A stretch of DNA of 52,014 nt. Origin: Spirogloea muscicola. Taxonomy: Eukaryota; Streptophyta; Zygnematophyceae; Spirogloeales; Spirogloeaceae. The position numbers were made by a program, and so were the translations under genes. The notes beneath the pieces are model-generated. The model made no database searches and was not told where the DNA came from. It saw only the letters and a program-made list of their open reading frames with translations. Each line of letters begins with the position of its first letter. Within the stretch, counting starts at the first letter, position 1. Shown here one piece after another: positions 12,186 through 22,447 of the stretch. The stretch covers positions 320,667 to 372,680 of the forward strand of contig WELB01000004.1 of assembly GCA_009602725.1 (NCBI GenBank), read 5' to 3'.

Positions 12186-15100
12186 TCAGTGCCAACCCAG
12201 CACTTGGTCAAGGTACGCCACCAGTGCAAGCGAGAAGGGATAGAGGAGCAGAACGGGGAAAGCCAGCCACGCCTTGAAGGTAAGTCTGCTCGCTCCCAAG
12301 CTCCCCACCAGCATGACCGTCATAAAGATGACAGTGACCTGCAGGAGCATGGCCCCCAACACAACATGAAGAGGCTTCACCATGTTCCCCACTGACCCTT
12401 ATCGTTATTAGCTTACACTTGACCTCCACTAGACAAGCAAACACCCATAAGGTTGCAATGCAGGCATGAGCTTGCGTACCTCAGCAGAGAAGTCCCATGC
12501 TATGTCTTTGAGGTAGACAAGAAGTAAAAAGACAGCCAGGCAAAGGGTGTTGTTCATGGTCACAGCACCATAGACCTGCCATTTGTGCGATAAGGTGGGA
12601 GAGGCATCCAGGCAGGGTGAGTGTTTATACGACACACCAAATCAGGAAGAGGAGCTGCCTCAAGTGTGGCAAGAACAAGGAACTTATACTTGGAAAATAT
12701 GTTACTAGGCGGCTTCAGTCAGAAAAGATGATATATTGTCACCTGAGCAAATGTGAGGGATATGTTGCGCTGCCTCCTCTTGCTTGCAAAAGCGAACGAT
12801 GAGACAAGCTCACTGGCATTGGACACGATTGGGGTGACTATGAAAGAGATGAAGAAAGCTGGAATGTCAGAGCGTTCTGCTACTGTTGAGATGGACTCCA
12901 CCTGCAGGCAACAAATTCAGTGCAGCATGTGCCTGTAAGAGAATGAAGCCGTGCTTGGTGTCCATCAATCTAAGACGAGAAGTCAACATGCTTGGAACTG
13001 AGGACTGCGTCTCACCATGGGACCTGAGAACAAGCCAATGAAGAAGCTTCCAAAACAAAGGTACACAATGGCCTCAGTAGCAATTTGGACTTTAGTGGGT
13101 GGTTGCTTCTTGTCGTCCTCCTCGTCCTCCTTCTCGTCGAGCGCAGCCTCTAATAGTGGCTTCCCCAGCAGACACTCCGTGGATGGCTCACAATAGATCT
13201 CAATCTTCCCCGAGGAATTGCCATTCAAGGTTGCATGACCATGCTGCATGCGCATGAATTACATGATTAGGTTGACCTTAGGATTAGGTGGTGGGAGTCA
13301 GTCAGAAGGAGAATAATGTTGCACCTAAGTCTGCCGCTGTCCAACACTGCTTTGAAGGGCACTTCGAGAGGATAATGAGCAGACCTGTTCTATCCACTGC
13401 TTCATGCCCCACAAAAATTCGTCAGCCGTGATGCTGTTGGAGTTATCTACGTCGAATTGCTGCAGATAAAGCTGGACGTCTATATCGCGTGCAACAAAGC
13501 CTGATGCTCCAAAGGTCATTCCCGCCACCAACGCCTGCCACAGTAGAAGCAGCTGTCTTCCAGTCAGACTATAAAGTGCCATCACCAACTAGTTCTTTGA
13601 CATACATGATATCGAAGCAACACCCTTACCAATTGCCAGATTCGTGTTTGTGATCCTGGCGGACCAACTAACTACGTTGATAGAAATGAGTTGTTCTGTT
13701 ATGCACAAGGAAAGAGGCACAGAGGATTGTCACAAAGGTGGCCAAGCTCAAAGGAAGGTTGGCTTGAGGCTAAAAGAGATTGGTCAAATTGCTTGCCGTC
13801 AGCTCATCTCTCTCAATGTGCCCATTGTGATCAGTGTCAAACATGTGGAATATGTGCATCAGAGCTGCGTCATCCACACTGCCATTCGCGTCAAAGAGTG
13901 TTCTCCCATTTTGGACTGCAGAATAGCACGGTGGAGAGTGTGAGTAGTAAAGTTGTGCCAAGCAAGGCGAAGCTGGTGGAGGCCAGCCCGCTGCACAGGG
14001 CTGCTGAAGCTGCCTTGCCAGGCTGGCCGTGGAATTTGCGAGCAGCGTTGAGAATAAGCAGGATGACAATGTGAGTGACTTGCAGGTGAGGGCGATGACG
14101 GTGGAGAGCAAAATTGTCAGGGAGAGCTTGCATCAGCAACTTCAGAGCAACTCAGGGACTACCTGCCATATTGTTGGCAGTCTTGATACTGTGGGACTTG
14201 ACAAAGCGGGCTCGAGCAGCCAGTAGTTGGCGCTTTTGAAGCTCCGGCACCACTACCTGAACACTTGAAGGTCCTCAGAAGTGGTCGCAGAATAACCACA
14301 AAGCTCTCATTGACCACAGCTACAGGGCGAGACGACCCTTCATGCTAATCCACTTGCTGTTGCTTGAGAATAGCTTGTATGAGATTCAAGCACGAAGACT
14401 ACGAGTACAATGTACCTGGTAGCAGCAGTATGCGACAAGGCCGACGGCTGCAAGAGCAAGTGCAGCTAGCACGGTGTACTCATTGTGCGTCTGCCCTGCC
14501 AACGAGGGAGCCTGAACAATGAGGTAGAGCGACACAGATGCGAGCATGATATAAGCATTGGGAGGTGTCAACCTGCACAGGATGGAAATGTAAGATGGAC
14601 TTCAGTGCAACCACTTGTGACCCCTGTTCCCTGTCACATAGTTACTGTCTATATTTCGAAGTATACTGCATACATTCACACCTGTGTTGAAACAGCCAGA
14701 AACAAGGAGCCACGGCCAGGAGCTTCTGTAAGCTTACATGCAGTCATGTGCATGTCAGTAGTGTATTCTCCTTGTGTCGTACCCGTCAGTGGTAACCCCG
14801 GTATTGACGAAATCACAGCTTCGAGTAAGCTGCTTATCAATTGAACGGCCGTCCAACTCTCTCAGGTCGCAGCGGCCAATGAGAAGTGAGCCGCCCCATG
14901 CTATGGTAAGCAGCATGATTGTGGAGCCTGCTAGGGTACCGATTCCTACTGCGACTTTTGTCTGCATAAGTCAAGCTTACCCACAAGTATGCGATTGATA
15001 GGTACAATCAGGTGCCTGTGGCAGCAACTTGCAGACCATGCTCATCACCTCTTCATTAGATCCTAATGAGGCGACAATTAAAGCGATAGCTACTTAGCAG

Positions 15101-15940
15101 CAGTATTGGAGTTGCCATGCAGATGTATGCGCAGAAGACAACAGGCGTGAGTGGCACTGTGTGCTTGAAAGCTGACCTGAGCAACCTCAGGACTGGAGCC
15201 AAGCCCTGACATGGCAATAATGAAACAATCCGGCAATGCACCAAGAATAGGTAGGAGAAGGCCTCCTATGAGGCCTGGATCAAGGACCTGCAAAATGCAG
15301 TCGATGCACAGGCACAGGTCAGGCACATCAAATGCCATATTACCCTCAAAGCGAGCACTTGCTGCTTTTATTCTGACAGCTGCATATGACACATAGTCTT
15401 AAAGGTAAGCAGTTGACACAACTGCTTCTCCTCGAGCATCCTTCGCCTCTAACGAGCTATGATAGAGGCAGCGTAGAGACCTGGGCAGCACATTGTGCAC
15501 CACAAGTGCGATGGCACTCGCTTCAGAGCTATTCAACGTCTATCATGCTAGCACACCACTGCTGCCAGCAAGGCCGCCACAAAGGCCTCCGTCAAGATTC
15601 CTGCCGTGTGATCCAACTGCACCTACTGCATCATAGCCCGAGCTTCGATGGTCGTGGCTTTTGCGGATTGGGCAAGGAGCCAAGGTCAAGGAGACGAAGT
15701 CGATGCGGCTGAAATAAGCCACCCTGGCTGAATAGCATCTGACGCTTATCCGGTGGCGCTAAATGGCTGCCGTCGAAAAGTTACCTCCAGCAGTAGCTCG
15801 GAGCCATCGGCGATGAGCTGCGCGCCCTTGAAGAGCAGGTAGCCGTAGAAGAGCATGAGCGTGCAGCTGCCCTTGAGGGTGCTGGAGCATGGCAAGAAGC
15901 CGTAGCTCTCCCGACACTGGCCCCCGGCCGTCGTACTCAT
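12186..15940 (-). CDS. NCL: NCL-type Na+/Ca2+ exchanger-like transporter with EF-hands
   Basis: Membrane cation/Ca2+ exchanger with a cytosolic Ca2+-sensing loop, as in plant NCL proteins. The first recognised exon (15940-15785) gives SYGFLPCSS and IADGSELLLE. Next come the first alpha repeat (LGALPDCFIIAMSGLGSS, ~15290-15180) and GTLAGSTIMLLTIAWGG (~14960-14860), a membrane segment at ~14560-14410, and two EF-hands: FDTDHNGHIERDEL (~13860-13800) and FDVDNSNSITADEF (~13470-13420). After an acidic linker (~13200-13080) follows the second alpha repeat, IVTPIVSNASELVSS (~12860-12790), then AVTMNNTLCLAVFLLLVYL (~12570-12510) and the final hydrophobic exon (12392-12186). Order and spacing match the family. 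The Met at 15940 has an in-frame stop 16 codons upstream and lacks a signal peptide; the n at 16184 may hide an upstream exon. The substrate ion is inferred from family, not shown. Confidence 0.85.
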
Positions 15941-16183
15941 GGCTGACAGCCGGCCGCCACGCCGCCGTAAGTGCCAGGGCGGGGCCTAGGAGGCCCCGCG
16001 CCGGGAGACTACTCGGCCTTGCCCAACCAGCCGGCTTCCTGGCTCGACTGGCGCGCTTGGCGCGGCAATGCGGGCCACTGCGGGCCGCGCGGCGGTCCAG
16101 GCTCTTCAATCAGCGCGGCGCCATGGCCGGCGACGACTGTGCCGAGCCGCCTCGCGCGGCGGCGGCGGCGGCGGCGGCGCGAC

Positions 16184-16184
16184 C
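16184..16184. other. Unresolved base/gap (n) in a GGC-repeat upstream of the exchanger gene
   Basis: A single n follows a (GGC)n run. The surrounding 150 bp is extremely GC-rich and would suit the 5' end of the minus-strand exchanger gene. Confidence 0.6.
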
Positions 16185-16307
16185 NATGGCAGCGGTGGCG
16201 GCGCGGGCGGAGGCCGCGGCCACCGGCCAGCCCGGAAGCCGGGCTGGCCTTGATCCCCCCCGCTGCAGATTTGCACAGTTGTCGTTCTTGCGCCTTCGCG
16301 CCTTTCA

Positions 16308-16375
16308 GAACCTTGTACATTCCTTCGGGGCTGGCATCTCACAGCCACTGCCGTATATTGGATGAGCTGTTTTCA
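16308..16375 (+). repeat. GGCTGG..CAGCC dispersed repeat, copy A
   Basis: Reads CCTTGTACATTCC, then GGGGCTGGCATCTCACAGCC and a TTGGATGAGC tail. It is a diverged copy of the family best seen at 17113 and 48531. Confidence 0.55.
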
Positions 16376-16804
16376 TTCGTCTATCAGCCCTGATTCCGGG
16401 GCGGCTATTCACCGCCCTCGCCCCATACGTCACACAGTTAACCACCTTAGCATAGAGAGAAGGCGCGCGGTGCGCATGAAATTAAAGCGAGGCCAATTCA
16501 AGCCATTACATTGTTCAGGCAGAAAATGCAGAAAGTGCAAAGAATGCAGCGCAAAGAATGTGGCTACATGAAAAGACGCCCTATACTAGGAGGGCCGGGC
16601 CGGAGGTGCCACAGAGCGGGGGGAGCCGTGCTGACGGGGGCCATGTCGACTCGACCGGTACCGCTTGTGGAGCTGCTAGAGGAGGTTGAGGAAGCAGCAA
16701 TGGCAGGAGGGAGGGCGGGTGGGGGAAAGGAGGGTTGGAGGTGCCACACAGCGGGGAGAGCCGTGCTGACGGGGGCCATGACGGGGGCCATTAGCATAGA
16801 GAAG

Positions 16805-16889
16805 GGGTCGCCGCATAAGAAGAAGTGGCACTCCCAATGGGGGCAAGGGCTGCGAAAAGCCAGCCCAAAAAGAATTCACAAAGGTTCAG
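16805..16889 (-). repeat. GGCTGG..CAGCC dispersed repeat, copy B (inverted)
   Basis: On the minus strand it reads AACCTTTGTGAATTC, TTTTTGGGCTGGC, GCAGCCCTTGCCCCCATTGG and then a T-rich tail. The order of blocks is the same as in the plus-strand copies. Confidence 0.65.
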
Positions 16890-17112
16890 AGGGGCCTAAG
16901 AGCGGTGAGCAGCTACAAGGGCCGAAGGGCTTCGCTTCATGCACTATCGTTCTGTTTGAACAATGTTTTGGCTCAAACTGGCCACCCTTTCGTTACTGAG
17001 TGGCTCGTGGCTACTTGCTACTCTGCACTTTCCTGGAGGATGAACCACTCAATACACCACACCACTTTCCTACACCAGTTCTGAGATGGCCCCTTCGCAG
17101 TTTTCCCCCTTC

Positions 17113-17210
17113 GAACCTTGTCAATTCTTTTTTGGGCTGGCTTCTCACAGCCCCTACCCCCATTGGGAGAGCCACTACCTTTCTTCTCACAGCCCTTGCC
17201 CCCATGTGGA
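17113..17210 (+). repeat. GGCTGG..CAGCC dispersed repeat, copy C
   Basis: Blocks are CGAACCTTGTCAATTC, TTTTTTGGGCTGGC, CACAGCCCCTACCCCCATTG and GGAGAGCC, followed by a second CTTCTCACAGCCC block, so this copy is partly duplicated. It is one of the best preserved copies in the window. Confidence 0.7.
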
Positions 17211-17596
17211 GAGCAAGAAAGAACCCTCGATTGCTACGAGTGAGGAGTCTCAGATCCGAAAGACGAGATGTCGGAAAACAACCCCCCTGACGAAAGCCAG
17301 AGGCTGCAGCGAGAGCACGGCCAGCACGTAGGTGCAAGGCCCGGGCCATGGACTGCTGTAGGGAAAGGGATAGTCGCATGCGGTAGGCTTGGGCTATCGA
17401 GCCAGCGGTGTTGAAGTCAGCCTGCTCACCTCGCCTGCGGGACACTGCGCGCCGCGCAAGCCTGGCTAGCAGGTCGAGCCACTGGGACCCATGAGCCCCG
17501 TGAACATCCACGGCCATTGGTAAGAACTCGTCCCCAGCCGGGTGGTCAGCGTGTTTCGCCGCCTTGCTGCGAGCGGCGTTCGCCGCTGCGAGCGGC

Positions 17597-17655
17597 GTTT
17601 CTGGGCTGGCTTTGCTAGCCCCTCTTTTCCTATGGGCGAGCCATTTCTTCCTCGC
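17597..17655 (+). repeat. GGCTGG..CAGCC dispersed repeat, copy D
   Basis: Reads TTTCTGGGCTGGC, TAGCCCCTCTTTTCCTATGG and GCGAGCC. The upstream CCTTGTC block is replaced by a short GCGAGCGGCGTT tandem (17568-17599). Confidence 0.6.
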
Positions 17656-17828
17656 CGCAGCATGGCCAGCCCTCGACGCAGAAAGCCCCGGTTGGAGCGG
17701 GGACAGCCACTTCTCACAGCCTCCGCCCTCCCCTGGAAGCTCACCCGTGGCTACTAATGTCACCTTAGGCACCTTACTTTTGGTCTCCGTATTATGTAGC
17801 CTTGTTTAGTTTGCACTAGACTCTGCCT

Positions 17829-17890
17829 GAACAACGTATTGGCTTGAATTGGCCTCCCTTTCATTTCATGCGCCCCGCGCGCCTTCTCTC
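17829..17890 (+). repeat. Second dispersed repeat, copy 1
   Basis: The segment with GTATTGGCTTGAATTGGCC, CCTTTCATTTCATGCGCCCC and GCGCGCCTTC is nearly identical to 38276-38333. A more diverged relative precedes 17000 (TTTTGGCTCAAACTGGCC). Confidence 0.65.
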
Positions 17891-18079
17891 CTGGAAGGGA
17901 AGGTACCCTGGAAGCGTCCTTTCTTCTCCTGCTCCGAGCTGCTCGCCGCTTCTCTCTGCTCCGAGCTACTCTGATCTGCTGTTGCTCACACGTGGATACT
18001 GAGCAGCCATCTGCATCTCCCTCTGCACCATCTTGCACTTTGTAGTGTAGTCCTTTTTCAGCACCTCGTTCTTTAGATT

Positions 18080-18150
18080 TGAACATTGTCCATTCTTTTT
18101 GGGTTGGCTTTACCGCCCCTCTTCTCAATGGGCGAGCACCTTCTTTCTTC
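18080..18150 (+). repeat. GGCTGG..CAGCC dispersed repeat, copy E
   Basis: Reads GAACATTGTCCATTC, TTTTTGGGTTGGC, CCGCCCCTCTTCTCAATGGG and CGAGCACC with a TTCTTTCTTC tail. Confidence 0.6.
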
Positions 18151-18556
18151 TTCTCTATAGCGCCTGCACGCGCCACGTGGCGGGCGGCCCCGCAAGTCCT
18201 GTGGCCGTAAGTTGGCAGAGCTGCTCTCTTCTCTGTAGCGAGGTGCCATTAAGCGCTTGCCCGCAGCTGGTGCCCATCTGAGGGCCAACGACGTCAAGGC
18301 GCCCATTCCCTGCTTGCCCTTTTTACGCCTTCTCTCTTTACATCCGCTCTTCACACAAAAGCAGCCACAGTCTGTTTTTGCCCTGCCGCAGTCCTGCCTC
18401 CTCGTCGCCCGCCGCCATTGCCGCCGTCGCCGGCGACGGCCGCGGCCTCGCAGAGGCGGAGCGCCTGATCCCTCTCTGCCTCAGCCGCCGTCTCCCACGG
18501 GCTCGTCGCCGCCGCTCGCCAGGCGCGGCTGAGCGGGGCCAGCCACCCCCGCCGCC

Positions 18557-21500
18557 ATGTCCAGGCGCGCGAACTACCTCAAGTGCTCGCGCAAGTACGA
18601 CGTGCCTCTCTTCTGCGCCTCCTGGGCCAGCACGAAGGCCGACAGCGCGCACGGCGACCTCGTGCTCTTCGGCGGCGGAGGGGGCGATCGGAAGCACGGC
18701 GTCAAGAACCGCCTCCTGCTGGCCAGGTACAACGAAGCTGCGGACGAGCTTTCAGAGCAGGCACGTCGACTGCCTTTCATAGCCTTTCTCTGCCTTTCCA
18801 GACTCAGGAGTTTATCGTCATCGGGGATTTACGCCGATCTGAATCTCTGACCCTGCTTGAGCATAAGCTGCACATATCTGCCTTATGACTCATCAGGCCT
18901 CCTCCACTGCTGGACCTCTAGCCAAATCCTGACAATGCTGCAGAAAGCATCGTAACACCTATTAAAAATACATCATGACATCTTCTGCTCCAACTTCCCC
19001 CCTGCTCGTGCCTACATGCACTAATTTTCTCGCTTTTTAGCACTCAGTTGCTGAGGTCTTGTGTTTCTTTCAGGTTGTTCTTCAATCGTGTTTGTGGTTG
19101 CTTTGCTAGCTTGAATTGCAGCACAACCTCATCCCCACTGTTCTTCCGGACGACCAGGTAGCTGAGATTGATACTGAGGACGACGCTCCGTTTAGATGCG
19201 CTGTGGACCCTGGTGGCGATGGCATTGTGGCTTCCTTCTCCAATGACTGCAGGTATTGGCAAGAGCACAGTACTACATAATGAGATACTCCAGGCACCTA
19301 TTCTTAGTAACACAGTATGGCAGAGGCCGTTCCTTGACTCAAGGAGAGCTGGGTGATTTGTGCTGGACAATAAGATATTGGTATGTCCAGTACATTTGCC
19401 TCTTTCTACTGAAGCATTCAGCAGCGGAAAGATCCCCAGGTTTTGCAGGGAATGTATCGGTGAGCTTGTGTGCTTACCATCTATTTTATTTCCTGCAGAT
19501 TGTTCTCTTTGCGGCTTGGTGATGACGACGAGGATGGACCTTCAATATCTGCTAGTACGACCAGTCTTTCTGTGCTTCAAGGGGTTGGAGAGCAGAAGTG
19601 CTTGGTCTTCAGCACAGATGGATCCCATCTAGCCGCAGGGGGTGAGGTAGAAGTCCCAAGCTTCCACCCCTGCCACAGCTGTGCTTACACATGCGTTTTA
19701 CCTGCAAAAAACTGCTGCAGTGCTCCATGTGGACATCCCCATCTGCATTCAGATTCAGCTATCAGCTGATGGAATACCCTCGCTCAGCTGTAGTCTCCTC
19801 ATCAAAACCCTTGGCTTTGAGCTTTCTGTGACATGAACAAGCAGTCATGGCCCACATACTGGGTCCAAGTTCTTGAACTTGCAGGATGGTCACTTAAGAG
19901 TGATGAAGTGGCCAAGCTTGGAGCTTGTCTTAGATGTGCCCAAGGCACACTCAACCTCCATCAAGGATCTGGATTTCAGGTGACAGCAACTCGACAAAGT
20001 TCTGAATTCTTTTGCCCCAGGTCATAGAGCTTACTGTGCGAGCGTCGTCAAGCAGTGCCTGATCATTGTAAACTTCCTGGAGATTCAGCCTTGAGGGCGA
20101 CATGGTGGCTTCCACAGCCGATACTGGGCCCTGCAAAGTGTGGAAGCTGACAGAATCCAGCCCAGTTGCCACTCTTGAGTTTGCTGCGGTGAGATCATCT
20201 TGTCAGTTGACGATGCCATTGTTGCTTGAATATCATCTAAACAATACCTTGCTTCGAGCAGCAAGGGGATGAAAACTGGTGCTCAGCACTGAATAACTCA
20301 GCACTTCATGTCTGGTACATGGGCGTGTTTACAGGGTGGAAGGTTCGGGTTTTGCCGATTCACCAGGGTTGATGCAATGCCCTTTTTGTACATTACGATT
20401 GTTCGCAGTGAGTACCTTCCCTTTGGCTTACTACTCTGACTTGGTGCATCAGGTGTCCATCTCTACATCTCTACAATGACTATGCTGTCTGTCCGATGTT
20501 TCAGCTCTTCAGCAAGTAGCAGCTCTTGGCAGCACTACTTACAGTGTTACGCATTGTCATGCTGTGCAGAAACTGGTGGCTTTGTGGCAGTATATAATAT
20601 CCCCGACTGGAAGTTGTTGGGTGCGAAGAAGCTCCACGAGGAGCCCATCTCAGCATTTGCTGCTAGTCCTTGTGGCAAGCATCTTGCAACGTGAGCAGAT
20701 TCAACTCTGGTCGGATACTAAAGTCTGCAGGGTTTTTTCTTGAAGGGACTTGATCCCAGTGCTGCTTCTTCTGCTTAGCTTCCAATGTCATAGGTTTTTG
20801 TGGGACACACATTTGCTCTTTGACAGACAGAAGTCTCGTGACCCCCTAGCTTCATGTGTACCACATATTGACCAATGACCACACTGTGCACAGCGGTTCT
20901 GCAGCTGGTGATGTTGCCATTGTGGATATAAAGACTATGACCATAAAGAGAAAAGTGAAAAGTGCACACATGGTGTTCATTACAGCACTTCAATTTTCTC
21001 CCAGTAGCTGGTAAGCTCTTTGCAGAGTCTTCTGCATGCTCAACTTCATTAAGCTAGCCCAGCTGTGCAAGAATATCCTGTCTCTTGTCAAGGTGTGTCG
21101 ATGTGCTTCTGTCTCCTTGCCTCATACCTTGTCTGGGTTTTGCCTCGTAATGCTGATGTATTGTACCATTTGTTTGATGATCTTGAATCTGAAGGTCTGT
21201 CCTATCAGTCTCGGCGGACTCCAGTGCCCGTGTGACACAGGTGCCGATCAACAAGGGCATTCCAGGTAGACACTCCCCTTCTGGCAGTGTTGTGCACATC
21301 TACCTGCAGTATAGGTCTGTCATTACATGTATTCCAGCATGCCCTGGGCTCTTGAGTCAGATGTCTTCCTTGGTTATCATAAATGTGAGTGAAATAAACT
21401 TCAAGTGCACTGAGTGTGAGTACAGGCTTTTGCAGAACGTTTCTAAAGCAATCCGTCAAGGGGTCAACGACCTCCACTCAGAAGATCAAATATCACTAGA

Positions 21501-21805
21501 TGACGCAGTTGATGCAGGTCCTTGATATGACTTTTAATACAATGTCCTCTGCCTCATGTCTGATGGCAGAGTGGAAGGCGTGGCTCATCCTGGCGGCAAT
21601 GTTCCTCGGCTCCATCATCTTGTTTGGACTCTTCTATGTCATGTACTCTGATACTTTCTTTGCACTCCCAAAAGACACGCCGGCAATCCCTAGTTGGTTC
21701 ACATGGTCCACACCGTCTCCAGTGGCGAACTTACCAGCATCAACAACAGCAGACGCTGGCAATGTGCTCCTCTCCAAGACTATGCCTCCTGAGGAGGAAC
21801 TCTGA
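18557..21805 (+). CDS. SEC12: Sec12/PREB-like guanine nucleotide exchange factor for Sar1
   Basis: ER membrane protein that activates Sar1 and so starts COPII coat assembly. Exons by phase: 18557-18760, 19122-19252, 19499-19646, 19885-19979, 20089-20188, 20335-20407, 20570-20690, 20894-21010, 21195-21265, 21570-21805, about 431 residues. Seen: VPLFCASWAS and LFGGGGGDRKHGVKN at the N-terminus (the K-loop/GGGG signature region of the family), WD-repeat blocks AAGGEDGHLRVMKWPSLE, STADTGPCKVWKL, GSAAGDVAIVDIKT and SVSADSSARVTQVP, and one C-terminal membrane segment AWLILAAMFLGSIILFGLF followed by a Pro/Thr-rich lumenal tail. Order and length fit a plant/algal Sec12. Exon 1 appears to use a GC donor (CAG|GCACGT), because only that site keeps phase with exon 2. 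All phases close, so the model is strong; one small alternative exon at 20262-20278 was set aside because it breaks the frame. Confidence 0.9.
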
Positions 21806-22447
21806 AAGCAAAGATTGCAGTAACTATCGTGTTAGCTTGGACATGAAGTATTCACATCCAGCGATGTACAACTTATGCATGACAAGCCTTGACAAGTGCT
21901 GTTCACCTGCAATGTTGTCCATGGATGCCCTTCTTTACGATGCTGCTGTTTGAGCTGGCCCCTCCGCCATACACTGAGGGCTTTTAAAGTATGCTATGCA
22001 GTAAGTAGACTTGTGGCAAGTATTTTGGGAGCTACTGCACTTTTCCCTGCGTCCAAGGTCATCTTCGCATCTGCAGGAAGGCATAGCTGCTCTATTGGCT
22101 ATCATCTCTCCTAAATATTATGGTAGCCGTCTGGGAAGGTGACGCTCTTGAGCTACCATTCATCTGGATCCTGCATGTCTCCGTCTATCCTTCTGTGCTC
22201 AAACTGGCACTAGTGGCAGCCACTTGCAGCTGCTTCTGTAGAAGTTCATGGCGCGAAAACTCTTCCTGAACAACAAGATCAGTCAACAGCTGGCCATTGT
22301 CAATGCACCTCTCGAGGGTGGGTGTTGGGTTTGCTTGTCACAAGGGATGACCCATCAGCATACCCAGCAAACATTCTCATCAGAGATTGGAAGGAGGTCA
22401 ATTCTGCTGCGGAGCATGGCTTGTTTGTATGCACAGCTTGTCTCATT

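Larger units (their letters stand above)
16254..18556. other. Repeat-rich gene-free region between two divergent genes
   Basis: About 2.3 kb between the start of the exchanger gene (-) and the Sec12 gene (+). It contains at least five copies of the GGCTGG..CAGCC repeat in both orientations and one copy of the second dispersed repeat (17829-17890). Several long open frames cross it but have no domain, biased composition and no splice-linked continuation. The last ~150 bp (18400-18556) is GC-rich and precedes the Sec12 start codon, so it probably holds that promoter and 5' UTR. Confidence 0.6.

Noticed and set aside
16125-16300. Plus-strand poly-Ala open frame (MAGDDCAEPP...) near the n at 16184
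   Set aside because: It is GGC repeat translated in one of several open frames, with no downstream exon or domain; more likely part of the exchanger 5' region.
16511-17772. Long open frames in the 16-18 kb repeat region
   Set aside because: They cross copies of the dispersed repeat, have biased composition and match no domain.
20262-20278. Extra 17 bp micro-exon in the Sec12 gene
   Set aside because: Including it shifts the next exon out of the frame that encodes GFCRF; the direct junction 20188 to 20335 keeps phase.
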